From positions 11,812,391 through 11,857,890 of the forward strand of contig NC_135564.1 in assembly GCF_964340395.1 (NCBI RefSeq): 45,500 bases of DNA. The letters run 5' to 3'. Below, piece after piece: positions 26,211 to 37,112 of the stretch. Origin of the DNA: Glandiceps talaboti (Eukaryota > Hemichordata > Enteropneusta > Spengelidae). Position numbers and translations under genes: made by a program. Below the pieces are notes generated by a model, which worked only from the letters and a program-made list of their open reading frames with translations, was not told the DNA's origin and searched no databases. Numbering within the stretch: position 1 is the stretch's first letter; the number at the start of each line of letters is the position of its first letter.

Positions 26211-26951
26211 GTAAGTTGATAAAAGTACTAGTTCGAGGCCAAAAAAGGCGGGAAGTGTTTTTGGTCCGGACATTTTGTCTAAAGTGGTGCGACGAAGCCA
26301 TTTTTCATTTCTTATATTTTTTTTATCCTCAACAAACCTGTCACTCAATCTACTACATGTATTTATGGCAGTTACTGCTCTTTTTATTTAGTACTTTAGA
26401 GCAAGTGTGTATGTGGGACAGATGTCATTTGATTGTTCATGATTGGCTCTGCTGTTGTCGTCATTGAAGTAGGGGGGGGGGGGTATTTTTGTGTTTCTCC
26501 CCTGGATCTGCAGTCCAGACTGCATGGGTTGGACAAACACGAAAAAAAGACAGACGCGAGAGTATTGCCTAACCTTGAGACCATAATTTCTTTTTTGATA
26601 CTAAATACATTTCTGATTTGATTGTTAAAGATGTTAAGAGAACTAACAGGAATATTTTTACCTTAGATAAGTTTATAGGTGTAAAACACCGTGATTGTTT
26701 CGAGACAATCGGCGATCCAAAATATTATGTCAAATTAACAATTTTTATACTATTAAGATTTTGTGTCCAACAAGAACCGACAGAGAGGAGTCAAATAGGA
26801 TTAGAGTAGACAGCATTTTCAAAGTAATTCTCCCAAAATCTTCTTTCCGTTCTATGTATACTAATCAGAAAGGTACGGTGTGGCGGGCGCCCTCACACGT
26901 TTCAGGCCAGTTAGGGCGGAGCGATACGACATGCGTATGCCAGGTTTTGAC

Positions 26952-27117
26952 TAGTCTCGCTGCCAGACTCGTGACTATCGTCCCTTTGTAAGGCGAAGCC
27001 GCGAGAAGTGAGGGACTAGTCCCGACTAAAGTCCCTCGCGACTTCGCCCCTCAGGGCGCAATTCGTGCGCCTTACAAAGCTGAGGGACAATAGACACGAG
27101 TCTGGCAGCTAGACCAA
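26952..27117. mobile_element. MITE family 3 with 8-bp duplication (hAT-like)
   Basis: Inverted repeats share CTGCCAGACTCGTG and TTTGTAAGGCG on the left, with their reverse complements on the right. Copies of GTTTTGAC at 26944-26951 and 27118-27125 flank it. The 8-base duplication is what hAT and P elements make. A second hairpin (GGCGAAG..CTTCGCC) is nested in the centre. It has no coding capacity. Confidence 0.75.
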
Positions 27118-27460
27118 GTTTTGACCAATCGCCACAAATACTTCATAATACTAGTAGGACAATTTCTCCCATAATTAATACAACTTGAACTGTTTAAACG
27201 TCACCGTTTGACTATGACGTCACAATATGTAAAGATGAGTCCTTGCAATTATCTCGGACATAATAGAGAATCGATAAGATGTCATACAGTTCTACAGTAC
27301 CATATCATCAAGGGACGGTACGCCGTCTGTAATTCGTGTAGGGACAACTCTAGTCTGTAACCTCAGACCACTAACGAATGAGAACTAACGAAGGACTTAT
27401 TGTGGCTGAACGACACTGTGTATCATACTGCAGTCTAGGACAATATTCAATGTGGTGTAA

Positions 27461-27928
27461 ACCACCACTAGCTGAAACTGGGATATTTTTTCATCAAAGA
27501 ACCAAAATATATTCACTAAAAATGGTCAAGTATGTACAAAAGGCATTGCATCTGTTAATTAGTGGTCAATATTATCTGTAGGTAGTGTAGTAACAGGTTT
27601 GTAAAAGTTAAAGCGAAAGCTTGCTTTTCAATCTGTCACCATGACAACACTGTACTGGTGTAATTGACCAATAATTTACCAATATTTTACATGTTAACCA
27701 GTGGTCGATATTATCCATAAGTAGTACAGAAATAGGTTGAAGTCGTGATCGCCGTTGAGGGCGCTTATTGTTGGGTTGACCCCCACAATCAAATTGATTT
27801 GATTTATCGTGTATACAGCTACAAATATACGTTCATCCATGAATGATACAATGTTGGTGTGCGACATTACTAGTATAAGTTATGTGCCAAAACATTTTCA
27901 AAAATTGTTCCAGTTACAGCTAGGGCAC
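27461..27928 (+). mobile_element. MITE family 1, second near-complete copy
   Basis: Its ends, CCACTAGCTGAAACTGG and CCAGTTACAGCTAGGG, are inverted repeats. The interior follows the 14037-14560 copy: ATTTTTTCATCAAA, then AAAAGGCATTG, GGTCAATATTATCTGTA, AGCGAAAGCT and GGTCGATATTATCCATA. It lies wholly within intron 1 of the sulfotransferase gene and ends about 70 bases before exon 2. Confidence 0.75.
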
Positions 27929-27997
27929 CTTAAACTTGCATGTGTTTCATTTTTGAAAATTTTAGTATATCTTTTACTTCTTTATTTGACTACTAAG

Positions 27998-28191
27998 ACG
28001 AATCAAAGACAACCAAATCGTTATCTACACAAGATGTTGGTGGAGCCAATCAAATAAGGGCAATCGAAGAACCTAAAAAACAGCCTGACACTGTATCTGA
28101 CGTTAAACCACAAACTGATGTAAAAATAGTGAAGGAAGAGCCAAAACAACCGCCGCCGCCACCACCACCACCACAGAAAAGTGAAATACCG
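27998..28191 (+). CDS. carbohydrate sulfotransferase, exon 2 (stem region)
   Basis: It encodes residues 36-100. The acceptor CTACTAAG leaves two bases that complete the split codon from exon 1, and the donor CCG/GTAAGA closes at phase 0, so both joins are in frame. The product is charged, low in complexity and without cysteines: ESKTTKSLSTQDV, KPQTDVKIVKEEPKQ, then eight consecutive prolines. This is the luminal stem between membrane anchor and catalytic domain, poorly conserved in this family. A CCG/CCA run encodes the prolines and could vary in length. Confidence 0.8.
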
Positions 28192-28572
28192 GTAAGAATA
28201 ATCACAGGAAAGGGAAGGGGTAGACCTGACTAAATTACTGGTATGTTTTCGCGAGGTGTCACGTTTGAGAGTTATGAAAACGGACAAGTTTAACAGAGGG
28301 TAGAAAGAAAGTGAAAATGACATGTCAGCAAAACATGGATTTAGTTTGCCACTGAATAACAATATTACAAACTGAGCTATGTTCCATAAGCCAAGTACAA
28401 ATTCGAAACGTTGGTGGCAGTCTTTACTGTACGTTTTAGTAGGCTTGCGTATTAGAGCGCCATCAACGGTCGGAATGCAGGCCTATAGGTGACGAGTAGT
28501 AACCACATCAAATACAATCTACAATATATTTTTCAATAATTTAAATTTGTCGATCTCGATTTTTGTTTGCAG
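28192..28572 (+). other. intron 2 of the sulfotransferase gene
   Basis: Phase 0 GT-AG intron, 381 bases, with donor GTAAGA and acceptor TTTTTGTTTGCAG. Nothing else seen in it. Confidence 0.85.
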
Positions 28573-29388
28573 ATTTCAAGAGAAGAATTATTTGAGAAAA
28601 GGAGAAAGCTCCTTGCTGATGGTTGTGCAACGTACTCCACAACGACGCGGTGCTTCTTTCATGCGTTTGGCAAAACTCTCGTCGATCCAGACCATAAAAC
28701 GTTATTCTGCGAGATCTTTAAAGTTGGAAGTTCTAACTGGATGAGAACATTTATGGCTCTGAAGGGAAAATTAACACCGGATTTCCGTAGACAAATCGAT
28801 CTCCATTATAAACATCTCAACCAATATAAAACAAAACCAGAAAGAGACGAAATTATCAATACTTACACCACCAGTTTTATGTTCGTCCGACATCCATTCT
28901 CCCGTGTCATTTCTTGCTTCTCCGATAAAATCGAACACGACCCCGACCAAGACTTCATCCAGAGACATTTGACGAAGATAGAAGAATTGACAGGAAAACG
29001 ACCGGACAAATTAGATTTTCCTAATTTTGTAGATTTTATTGTCGCTGCTGCTTCAAGTGACGAGAAAATCGATAAATTAGATCCTCATTTCAAACCGATG
29101 TATCGTATGTGCTGTCCGTGTGAGATTCATTACGACTATGTCGGACATTTAGAAACACTGGTCGAAGATTCCGAACACATTTTGAAAAAGATGGGTGCAA
29201 ATTATAGTTACCCCAAATCTGACCCGATCGCCACCAACAGTTCAAGCACCGCAAGAATTGAACGATTTTTCAGCCAGCTCTCATCTCAGCAGGTGATGAA
29301 TTTATACAAAGTGTACGAGATGGACTTTAAAATCTTCGGATACGAATTTCCAGATTACTTAAAGAGACCGGATATCAAGATCCCGTAG
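28573..29388 (+). CDS. carbohydrate sulfotransferase, exon 3 (catalytic domain)
   Basis: It encodes residues 101-371 and the stop. The enzyme should transfer sulfate from PAPS to a sugar (GalNAc, or a glycan end as in HNK-1) in the Golgi. The 5'-phosphosulfate loop is FKVGSSNWMR (149-158), the counterpart of family VACTNWKR. The 3'-phosphate site is RHPFSRVISCFSDK (206-219), keeping Arg and Ser. HFKPMYRMCCPC (272-283), YDYVGHLETL (288-297) and the C-terminal YKVYEMDFKIFGYE segment are also family hallmarks. The assembled protein, 371 aa, is of normal length (human CHST11 is about 350) and has no break. Acceptor specificity cannot be assigned. Confidence 0.95.
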   Translation: MSREELFEKRRKLLADGCATYSTTTRCFFHAFGKTLVDPDHKTLFCEIFKVGSSNWMRTFMALKGKLTPDFRRQIDLHYKHLNQYKTKPERDEIINTYTTSFMFVRHPFSRVISCFSDKIEHDPDQDFIQRHLTKIEELTGKRPDKLDFPNFVDFIVAAASSDEKIDKLDPHFKPMYRMCCPCEIHYDYVGHLETLVEDSEHILKKMGANYSYPKSDPIATNSSSTARIERFFSQLSSQQVMNLYKVYEMDFKIFGYEFPDYLKRPDIKIP

Positions 29389-31309
29389 TGTAGCTTTTTA
29401 GAATTTTTAGAATGGGATTTGATGAACGGGGGTGTCATAATCTGGACTATACACACGTTGGTGCTACTTTGGTGTTGATTTTAAACCATGTGATAAATTA
29501 ATTGGAGTATTTAAGTTTTACGAATGCCTGACGTTCGGACGTAAGTCACAACCGTGACCCTTTTCGTCCACCACTTCACAACAAACACAAACCTTACATA
29601 GTCGGAACAGTTAATTAATCACCGTGACAAATAACGTCTAGAACTGTCATTTAACAATATTACAATAACCAACAACAACAACATCTACTAGTAGTTAGTA
29701 TCGCTATTTGAGACTCTCACCACTGGGGACTCTTCTACGAGACCACCCAGCCCAGAATAGTCAGTTATTCACTTACCTTGCTTGACCAATTGCGTCGTCA
29801 ACTTTCATATTAAAGTTGGCATGCTGGGAGTCGGTTCATCACGTGACCATGACCATCGTTTAAAGGAATAGTATAATTAGCATAATCACGAAAATTGAAC
29901 TGCGTGGCTATTTTCATTTGTTTTCAAGAATTTGTTTATCGTACGCAGTGTATTTGTTCTTGATGAATTTGAGATTTATTTGAAGGTGCTAAGAAAATAC
30001 TGATTTGATTTAAAAATATGCCACCTTTCAAAGAGATGGCTTTGTCTCGGACGAGAGGCTTATAGCACATAATATAGTCAAATTTCGTTATTTTTTCTAA
30101 AAAAGTGATTTTGATTTGTTGGATTTGATATAACTTTGTGATACAAAATGCACTTAATAACATGGTTTCATATCCCTATGAATCCGAGTGTTGTACCCTA
30201 AGTTACTCTAACTATGTCCAAATTGCTTTCAATTAGTTCACATTGTCTTCCAATCGGTGACATTGGGGTTGAAACGGTAAAAATCAACATTTTGCCACTG
30301 TAGTAATGAATATGTACATTGGTGATATTTGAATAAAAAATACACTCTATTTCAACACAGTACGTTTGCTACAAATATTATGTATGAAGTGTTTCCGTGT
30401 CTCCTTAGACTAAACTTAAGTAAAACGCATCGCCGAGAGTCGAGTGTCCGCATCATCCCTCTCCTGTGGAAAGGGATGAGAAGAGTGCCCTCAACGGTTG
30501 ATCCATGTCTCCGGGGACCTGGAGTAATCATGTGGTCTGTTGCTGTCGCCAACAGGTTCGAAAACATTTTCTCTTCTCTACAGATCTCGGAGTGATTGTC
30601 TTTGGCACAAAGGGACTCAGTCCCCTTGTCTAAACTTATACGGTGGCAAGACATGTACAAACATGAACAAACATGCCTTTGGAATTTGACGTAAACCAGT
30701 AAGTTTACTAAAGCAAATTGTCGATGAACTATGTACGTTATCAAAGTTTGTTACATAAACTGGATCACTCGTCTAAAAAACGATTAGGTTCAAAGGTCAC
30801 ATAATTTTATTAATTAGTTTGAATTTGTACGCAACCGTGACAATATATTTCAAAACCCTTATAAACCCAAGATTTAAAATACACTGTTATTCTCCCCTGT
30901 CTTGCGGTTTTGGAAATAAATTTGGCAAGGCCAACGATTTCATATTGCGGTCTTCGAATGGCTTCAGAGAAGAAGCATGTCAAAATGAAATGGAACTCGT
31001 CATTCATTACAAAATGCCCATGTCCTTATTAGGCTCTCATTTCTTTCTATATTCAACTGTCTTCCGTTTACACATGTCAGATGACTGTCACATGAAAATC
31101 TGATTCGTGCCAAAGCTGAAATTTCTGTGGTTGTAAGAGTGACTTAAAGTTTGTGAACTGTTAAAGTGTTGCCCTCTCGTACATTTGTATGCCATTCCTA
31201 TTATGCTACTTCAATGACTCTAGACATAAATAATGATAGAAACTATTTTTGGTTGCCAATCTCTTGAGCCATCCCTGCACAGCTAAAACTATGCCTTTGT
31301 AAAATGCTA
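29389..31309. other. 3' UTR and intergenic region after the sulfotransferase gene
   Basis: No coding sequence recognised. A canonical AATAAA at 30332-30337, about 945 bases after the stop codon, could end the transcript. Confidence 0.5.
30332..30337 (+). terminator. candidate polyadenylation signal
   Basis: The first clear AATAAA I found downstream of the sulfotransferase stop codon on the same strand. AT-rich context makes chance occurrence possible. Confidence 0.35.
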
Positions 31310-31620
31310 CGAACATGGCTTGCCTAAGTTATTTTACCTTGTTCATCCAAGTTGTAAAACATTTTGTCATTAATCAATACTTTATACAACGTTTATCACA
31401 ATCTATAAAAAGAGGCAGTCTCCTCGAGTTCGCCCAACACCGCATTACTAGTGACGTTTGCTGTGACACCAATAAGTTTTCGGCAAAATTTTAGCTGTAC
31501 CCTCTCAATGCTCATGTATTTTGTATTTCTTCCAAGTTTCAGCAGTATATGTTAAAACTGGTTTCACCATCATCATGGAGTCAACAAGTTTTAAGTATGG
31601 CGTTTATAATTGACGATGTC
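31310..31620 (-). mobile_element. LINE remnant, ORF2 C-terminal region
   Basis: The minus-strand translation gives MMMVKPVLTYTAETWKKYK, then RVQLKFCRKLIGV, SNAVLGELEETASF and, in a shifted frame, IKY. The order matches the retrotransposon segment yGxExW..iExvqxkFxxxxlgV..N.avlgELG..p....i.KYW. Stops and frame changes mark it as decayed. Confidence 0.65.
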
Positions 31621-33174
31621 TGAGTTTTATGCTATGTTCGTTGTTTGATCGTAGAGCGAGAGTGTTTCCAAACCTCCCTTACATGAAAATAACATTCCAA
31701 AATTAGCCATACTAGTATTATAACTTACATACGAAACGTTTATACTTGTCTACCAAAAAAATGCGTTTTTCTATTTTGGCTAAGGTATAAATATACCTCC
31801 ACTTTTAAACACAATTATATTTGTTTTCTCTAAATTAACTTTGTTTCCATTTCAAACAATAACAGTGCAAAATGTTAAAGTGTTCGTAAGCCATAAACAG
31901 TAGAAAAAATTCACACGTCATCAAGGAACTTTAACCTCTTACTACCCCTTCAGTTCAGTGATGTTTATACCTTTACTATGGCCTAAAACGTCTCAATACA
32001 ACTCTTTTAGAACAAATCTTCGTCGAAGGCATATAACTCCCAACATTTCGCAAACGTTCATATGAATGATAACGGTTGGGTATCTCAAAGTAAACTTAAA
32101 ATGGACGATTCTTCAAACTTGAACAGAAAACTGTCTTCGAGCAGATTTAATTGTAACTTTTTGTTCCTTTATAAATCAGAGAAACTGAAAAGTGCGAGCA
32201 TTACTAAAAATGTCTTATTACGCCTTTTGACTAGTAAGATTTTAAACATTTTGAGTATCATTGAGTAAACAAATGATAAAACCTGGCTTGTGCCACTTTA
32301 ATGTAAGTATTAACAGTATTTACATATGAAAATCAATCAAAAATTTTTTTATTTGTTGTTGCTAATATAATAATGGTGCTGGCTTCTATCATTACACATA
32401 TGTGGAACAAACAGTCTGTTATCCGAGTCACAATTATATTCAGCATGTGATTAATGTGGGGGGGGGGTGTCTTTGTGTTTTAAAATGTGATGGGGGTCAT
32501 CCTATTTTTGTTGGCCCGATTGAAAAAAGTTCACCATTTCCTGACTTCAACCATTTTCCTTTGACTGAGGCGGAATAAGACAAATAGTAGAATGAAAGAA
32601 GATCTGTCAGTTGGCGTGCCGGCATATATGTATTCAATTTGATTCAAATATGCACGCGAGCGAGCACAGCGTCGTGTTAGACCTACCGGAAGTACCCCAC
32701 ACATAAGGATGTACCCCACACAACCCTTGCCTTCCTATAGAAATCGGGTGACACCCCCACCCCTACCGCCGCAAAAAAAAAAAGAAATTAAATTTTTTTC
32801 AAAGAAACATAATATCAATAAACAATCTACGAACTTCAAAATAAATTTTCTTTCAATCATATTTTTTCCTTTAAAAAATCTTGATTAGACGTACATAAAG
32901 ATGCTGTACATCAACAAAAAATGTCAACAAAATTGAAAACTTGTTTGAATAAAATAATATTAACATAAAAATAAAACTTTGGATTCCTTCGAAATACTAT
33001 AACATGTATAAATGGTCTGTGGTACCGAAATAACCAGAGAAAGAATAATATTTTGGCGTGTACACCTTGCTGTACACGTATTTCATCAAAGTCGATATGT
33101 TAATGAGTGTGGCATTCAGGAAGTAGAGAGTTATTTTTCGATTACCCAGGGTTCATCTTGTCTTGGGCATAGCA
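31621..33174. other. intergenic, with a G-run repeat fragment near 32457-32520
   Basis: Sequence after GTGGGGGGGGGGTGTC reads TTTTAAAATGTGATGGGGGTC, like the interior of the G-run elements near 41 kb. Polypyrimidine/polypurine tracts lie at about 32740-32890. No gene recognised. The 3' UTR of the death-domain gene should be at its right end; I found no clear polyadenylation signal. Confidence 0.5.
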
Positions 33175-33522
33175 TCATGACTGTTTCTTTATGGCTTCTA
33201 TTTCTTTCATGAGGTCATCGGTGCGGTAAAAGAAACGTCCTTCCGGTTTTAAAGTTATGTAGTGAAGAATAAATATCGTAACATTATGTAAGAGATCTAC
33301 AATATGTGTTGCTATGATACAATGCTGTAGCCATGACAACGCCTCCACGCAACCTGAGTACGTAGTGCAACTGAAGAACATAACACCAGCGGAAGCTAGG
33401 AGTTGTACGGCTATCACCAATAACAAAGAATTCCGCATTTCACCCATTTCGTGCTGTTCTTCCTTCTCCAACTTTTCAATTTCTGTCTCAGTGTTTTGGC
33501 TTGTACCATTATCAAGGCATGG
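33175..33522 (-). CDS. death-domain multi-pass membrane protein, exon 4 (last)
   Basis: The acceptor GTCCACACAG precedes CCA TGC CTT; phase 0 matches the exon 3 donor. Residues 292-406 and the stop. A short charged stretch rich in Glu and Lys (TEIEKLEKEEQHEMGEMR), possibly a coiled coil, precedes two strongly hydrophobic segments at about 323-345 (SLLLVIAVQLLASAGVMFF) and 353-381 (WLQHCIIATHIVDLLHNV and on). The cytosolic-looking tail ends DDLMKEIEAIKKQS. I recognise no family for this membrane part. Confidence 0.8.
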   Translation of the reverse strand, partial: PCLDNGTSQNTETEIEKLEKEEQHEMGEMRNSLLLVIAVQLLASAGVMFFSCTTYSGCVEALSWLQHCIIATHIVDLLHNVTIFILHYITLKPEGRFFYRTDDLMKEIEAIKKQS

Positions 33523-34177
33523 CTGTGTGGACACAATAAAGAAATGAAAGTACATTTTCAGTAAACAGGTTCATATGGCAGAAACTTGAAATAATAAGAA
33601 TAAGTTCACTGACACAACCAAGTTACTTTTTTTCATGTCCACATTTCAACTTCTTGACTTTTGCCTGGGGTAACGCCGACCGCCCCCTCACCCTCACCCT
33701 TGTTTACTCTGATTGAGCCCACGGTTTTATAAGAAATTGTGTTTCTGGAAAGTATTATATGGTATACAATACTTTGTGTTTCCATAACTGGTGTGTGATG
33801 AACCCCTTACCCGTAACTTTACCCATTAAGTTGCCAGGGGATGATGTGGCCGGAGTTGAGACTGTTACCTTTGTCAGGCCAAACTTGAACTACTGACGAT
33901 TATTACTGTTCACCACTAGATGGCACTGTGGTGATCAAATTATAACGGAAGTGACGGCCAACTGCGCCAAAACAAAAGGATGTCCGTTTTAATAGGTAAC
34001 TTAATATTATAACCACATGTTTTCAAATGAATCTTGTAGTAGGAGAAACCCAGTTTGGCACTCGCACGCGAAGAATGCCACCGCGTGACAGAACTACATG
34101 TATATATGCCCAGTAGTAGTTTAATAGTTCACCCTCTGAACTTGACATGGTATACACCTAGCAGGCTAGCAACTTAC
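33523..34177 (-). other. intron 3 of the death-domain gene
   Basis: GT-AG, phase 0, with donor ATG/GTAAGT and acceptor CACACAG. It contains a C-rich patch near 33670-33700; nothing else seen. Confidence 0.8.
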
Positions 34178-34653
34178 CATGGATTGCATGAGTTTCCAGG
34201 CTGACTTCCTTTTATTCAGACCATATAATCTCCATAACTTAGGCTGTATAAACCATGCAGTGTACACAGGTAGAACCACCATCACGTGTTCTACCAGACT
34301 GAACTCGTGTTGTGTTTCCATATTTGGAATACATAATACAATGTCATTGAAAACTAACAACATCAGCATGACTCGTTCTACAGCTGTCAACGTTGTCCGA
34401 ATGAACGACTTGATCCCCTCATCTATCATTTTGAAGAAGTACGTGGTCCACATCGTGTAGAGGTGTCCTTTGACAGCGAGTGCAAAGTCTACTGTACTCA
34501 GAAGAAAGGCCCGGACATAAATCGGCAATAACATGCATAGGAAAGCAATGGTTGTTTCTATGTTTTCAAAAAAGGTAGCAATGTTCCTGATAATGTCCGC
34601 TATAAAATGACAGATTATAGAAGGCAGAACAAATCTACCATGACCAGTTTCAC
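34178..34653 (-). CDS. death-domain multi-pass membrane protein, exon 3 (membrane region)
   Basis: The acceptor TCTATTTACAG completes the Gly codon begun in exon 2; 158 codons follow (residues 134-291). After ETGHGRFVLPS there is an amphipathic stretch (IICHFIADIIRNIATFF, about 144-161), then clear hydrophobic spans at about 166-191 (TTIAFLCMLLPIYVRAFLL), 225-242 (RVMLMLLVFNDIVLCI) and 255-268 (VEHVMVVLPVYTAWFI, with edges). A basic patch GLNKRKSAW follows the last. The long open frame, phase-consistent splice sites and alternating hydrophobic/charged pattern support a real membrane protein. It has no match I can name. It is not obviously STING, TMEM173-like or a TNF receptor. Confidence 0.8.
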
Positions 34654-34870
34654 CTGTAAATAGAACACATGCTCCCTGAGTACATTGATGACTCAAAACA
34701 GTTGAAAGAGGAAAACACAATATCTTTGAATATAAGATGCTATGAAATGAAACAGATATATTAAAAGTAATTGCAATCGTGGTATTTGCTTGTCTTTAAC
34801 TCCTTCTCACAAAAAGTGACAGCTATACACTTTCAATTTGGAAACAAATAATAGTTATTCTAAGACGTAC

Positions 34871-34942
34871 CGGCTGGTCCTTGTGACAAAATCACTGCTT
34901 CATTCTTCTGTAATATGTCAAGAATATTGATATCATTTCCGT
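34871..34942 (-). CDS. death-domain multi-pass membrane protein, exon 2 (linker)
   Basis: A 72-base exon between CATTTACAG and GTACGT. It encodes D/GNDINILDILQKNEAVILSQ then GPA and a split Gly. Its phases (1 in, 1 out) fit exons 1 and 3 exactly, and this is the only small segment between them that I found to do so. It links the death domain to the membrane region. Confidence 0.75.
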
Positions 34943-35994
34943 CTGTAAATGGAATATATATGTAAATAATAATACGGATTCACATCATAGGGGCGTGTAG
35001 TATTTCTTAGATTGTTGTTTTCCTTGTCTACAGACTAAATATAATTTCCTACCTGTGAGGAAATCACACTAGTATGGAGATCGATACATTTGTAGCAGCA
35101 GTGGCCAGGTTCGTACAATATTTTCCTTAGGAAAATGGCAATCTAAGCAATAATACGTTCCCCTGTGGGTCAAACAAACTGAAAGGGTAAGAAGCTGGTC
35201 AGCTCAACATATACGTGTGTAGTATACCATGGAGCCTTCCCTAAAGGAAGAGATTATAAATCATGCATGGTGTCGTAGTTCGGACGGCGGTTTCCCTCCT
35301 TTGATTTTTTAGTGATTTTTGTATAAAGTAGGCATTTCCTCTATGACGGGACTGTAAATAAACCTACTTTATTCCACATGTACACATGACTTATACTCGT
35401 AAGTTACCAATATGACATTTTAATAGATACTCAACATTGAAATCTGAACACCTGAGTAAATTTTACCAAAAATGTGAACAGTAAAACCACCTGAACATTA
35501 CATAGCTACGGAGTCATCTAAAAACAAATAACAATAAAATCGTCTAAATATTTAGCGTAGCGCAGTTGTTGTGCAGGGGTTGCTATAATACAATGTAATT
35601 TAACATGATGTAAGCCGTGTTTCAATACCATGTGATGTTATGAAACTAAGCCGCGTGACTTCTCGTCCATCCTTGTTCGCATAATCGTTTTTAACTGTTT
35701 CGCCCTGAGCTCTGTCGTATGATTGAATAAAATGAGGCGTGGGTAAAGAAATCTTAGAGAGAAATGTACGATATCGCTAGCTGCATTAACGAAACAGCCG
35801 CTACGAGACAAATGCTCTGTAGTTTCGATACAAGTAAATAGTATAGAAGCCGTGTCGAACTACAAAATCGATATCCTACAAGCTACGTCACGACACGTGA
35901 CCAAATGATGACGTACTGAACAGGGCAAGAATCGCGTCAGTGTAAAGAACGCTCGAAAGGGAAAAAAATATGAAATTCAAAAAAGGCCACCAAC
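34943..35994 (-). other. intron 1 of the death-domain gene
   Basis: GT-AG intron, phase 1, with donor GTGCAG/GTTGGT and acceptor CATTTACAG. AT-rich; no other feature seen. Confidence 0.75.
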
Positions 35995-36319
35995 CTGCAC
36001 TGTCTAAATACTGCACCAGGAAAGTCTTAACTGTGTCCACACAATCATCTCTGTGTGATGATGTCAGTGCATTAACAACATCATCAAGAGTCCCATTCCA
36101 TCCACTACTCTCAAAATAACTAACGATTGCATCATCTCTCCGTCCATAATATTGAACAGTCTGAGTGTCCACACCAAAGTGTTCTAATACCATTCTGTAA
36201 TCCCTACCAATTGGATGCTTATGGTCTAATTGGGTGGATAGTTTAGACGTTAACTTGTGACAGAATGGTAGATCTCTGTAACGAATCATACCGATGGTTC
36301 GTATGGTTACTCCCGACAT
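35995..36319 (-). CDS. death-domain multi-pass membrane protein, exon 1 (death domain)
   Basis: Residues 1-108 and one base. The sequence fits a six-helix death domain of the MyD88/IRAK type: LTSKLSTQLD (helix 1), a GRDYRMVLEHFGV segment (family DWRxLAExLG; Tyr replaces Trp), then AIVSYFE and TLDDVVNALTSSHRDDCVDT (family TVxxLLxxLxxxxRxDxxxx). Death domains assemble oligomers in immune and apoptotic signalling; that is family knowledge, not shown here. I chose the ATG at 36319 because a TATA box at 36418-36424 leaves the more upstream in-frame ATG at 36418 untranscribed; an ATG at 36370 remains possible. The whole protein (406 aa) would put the death domain N-terminal to five or six membrane spans. 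Confidence 0.8.
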
Positions 36320-36417
36320 CTTGGACGAGCTGTGGTGAGTTGACTGTGTTTGGATATGTACACGTGACATGCGTAGAAAAACATAACAGGACCCGGGCGG
36401 AGTTTGAACCTGTCCCA

Positions 36418-36424
36418 TTTTATA
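36418..36424 (-). promoter_or_regulatory. candidate TATA box of the death-domain gene
   Basis: TATAAAA on the minus strand (AAATATAAAATGG), 99 bases upstream of the chosen start codon. It implies transcription start near 36390. Confidence 0.45.
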
Positions 36425-36738
36425 TTTACGCCCCCGATTTACAAATGTAATTTACGAGGACGATAGAGACAGACTTCGAGATCGGACTCGAAACCTACTT
36501 TCCAGATAAATTTTGTTATCAGTACATATCATATGGGAAAATATGACGAGTCGTAACGACGAATACATATCAAACTTCAACACCTCATAACGCCGTACAA
36601 ATAGAATATATATACATGCCAATTTATTCACCCTCTAACTGTTCAGTGTATACAACAATGCATGGCTAAAACATATATATGTATATGTTAGTACGCCCCA
36701 AGTGTCCTTCTTAGCCAGCTTTATAAAGCCACCATGCA
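36425..36738. other. proximal upstream region of the death-domain gene
   Basis: Unique AT-rich sequence; no clear element beyond the TATA-like box. Confidence 0.4.
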
Positions 36739-37112
36739 CACAGGGTGCTCAGGCTCATTTAGTTCTGTTTACAAATATAAACAAAACAAACAAACAAATA
36801 AACAAGTAAGCAAACAAACAAAATAACCTGACAAATGAGTAGATACATACATGAGTAAACGACAACAAACCAACGAACAACCAAACACTGCCCCCCCCCC
36901 CCATGGTCACATATGTGTGACCATTTCGGGGGGGGGGGCAGTGTTTGGTTGTTCGTTGGTTTGTTGTCGTTTACTCATGTATGTATCTACTCATTTGTCA
37001 GTTTATTTTGTTTGTTTACTTGTTGTTGTTTTTTGTTTGTTTGTTTACTTGTATGTTTATTTTGTTTTGTTTATATTTGTAAACAGAACTAAATGAGCCT
37101 GAGCACCCTGTG
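36739..37112. mobile_element. 374-bp foldback element (near-perfect palindrome)
   Basis: The left arm begins CACAGGGTGCTCAGGCTCAT and the right arm ends with its reverse complement. The arms are about 175 and 199 bases; they differ by small indels in A/T-rich (AAAC)n/(GTTT)n parts. They meet at GGTCACATATGTGTGACC, and C-run and G-run blocks (12-14 bases) face each other near the centre. There is no coding capacity. It lies about 320 bases upstream of the death-domain gene's TATA-like box. Confidence 0.85.

Larger units (their letters stand above)
26211..27997 (+). other. intron 1 of the sulfotransferase gene
   Basis: GT-AG intron with donor GTAAGT and acceptor ACTACTAAG after a T-rich tract. 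It holds a G-run at about 26471-26482, the element at 26952-27117, MITE family 1 at 27461-27928, and TGACGTCA at 27215. Confidence 0.75.

Noticed and set aside
30352-30744. Minus-strand open frame of 130 codons
   Set aside because: No recognisable motif, no splice context, and no hydrophobic or repeat pattern typical of a gene; probably chance.
36320-36418. Extended N-terminus of the death-domain protein from the ATG at 36418
   Set aside because: That ATG overlaps the end of a TATA-like box and the extra residues look like translated 5' UTR.
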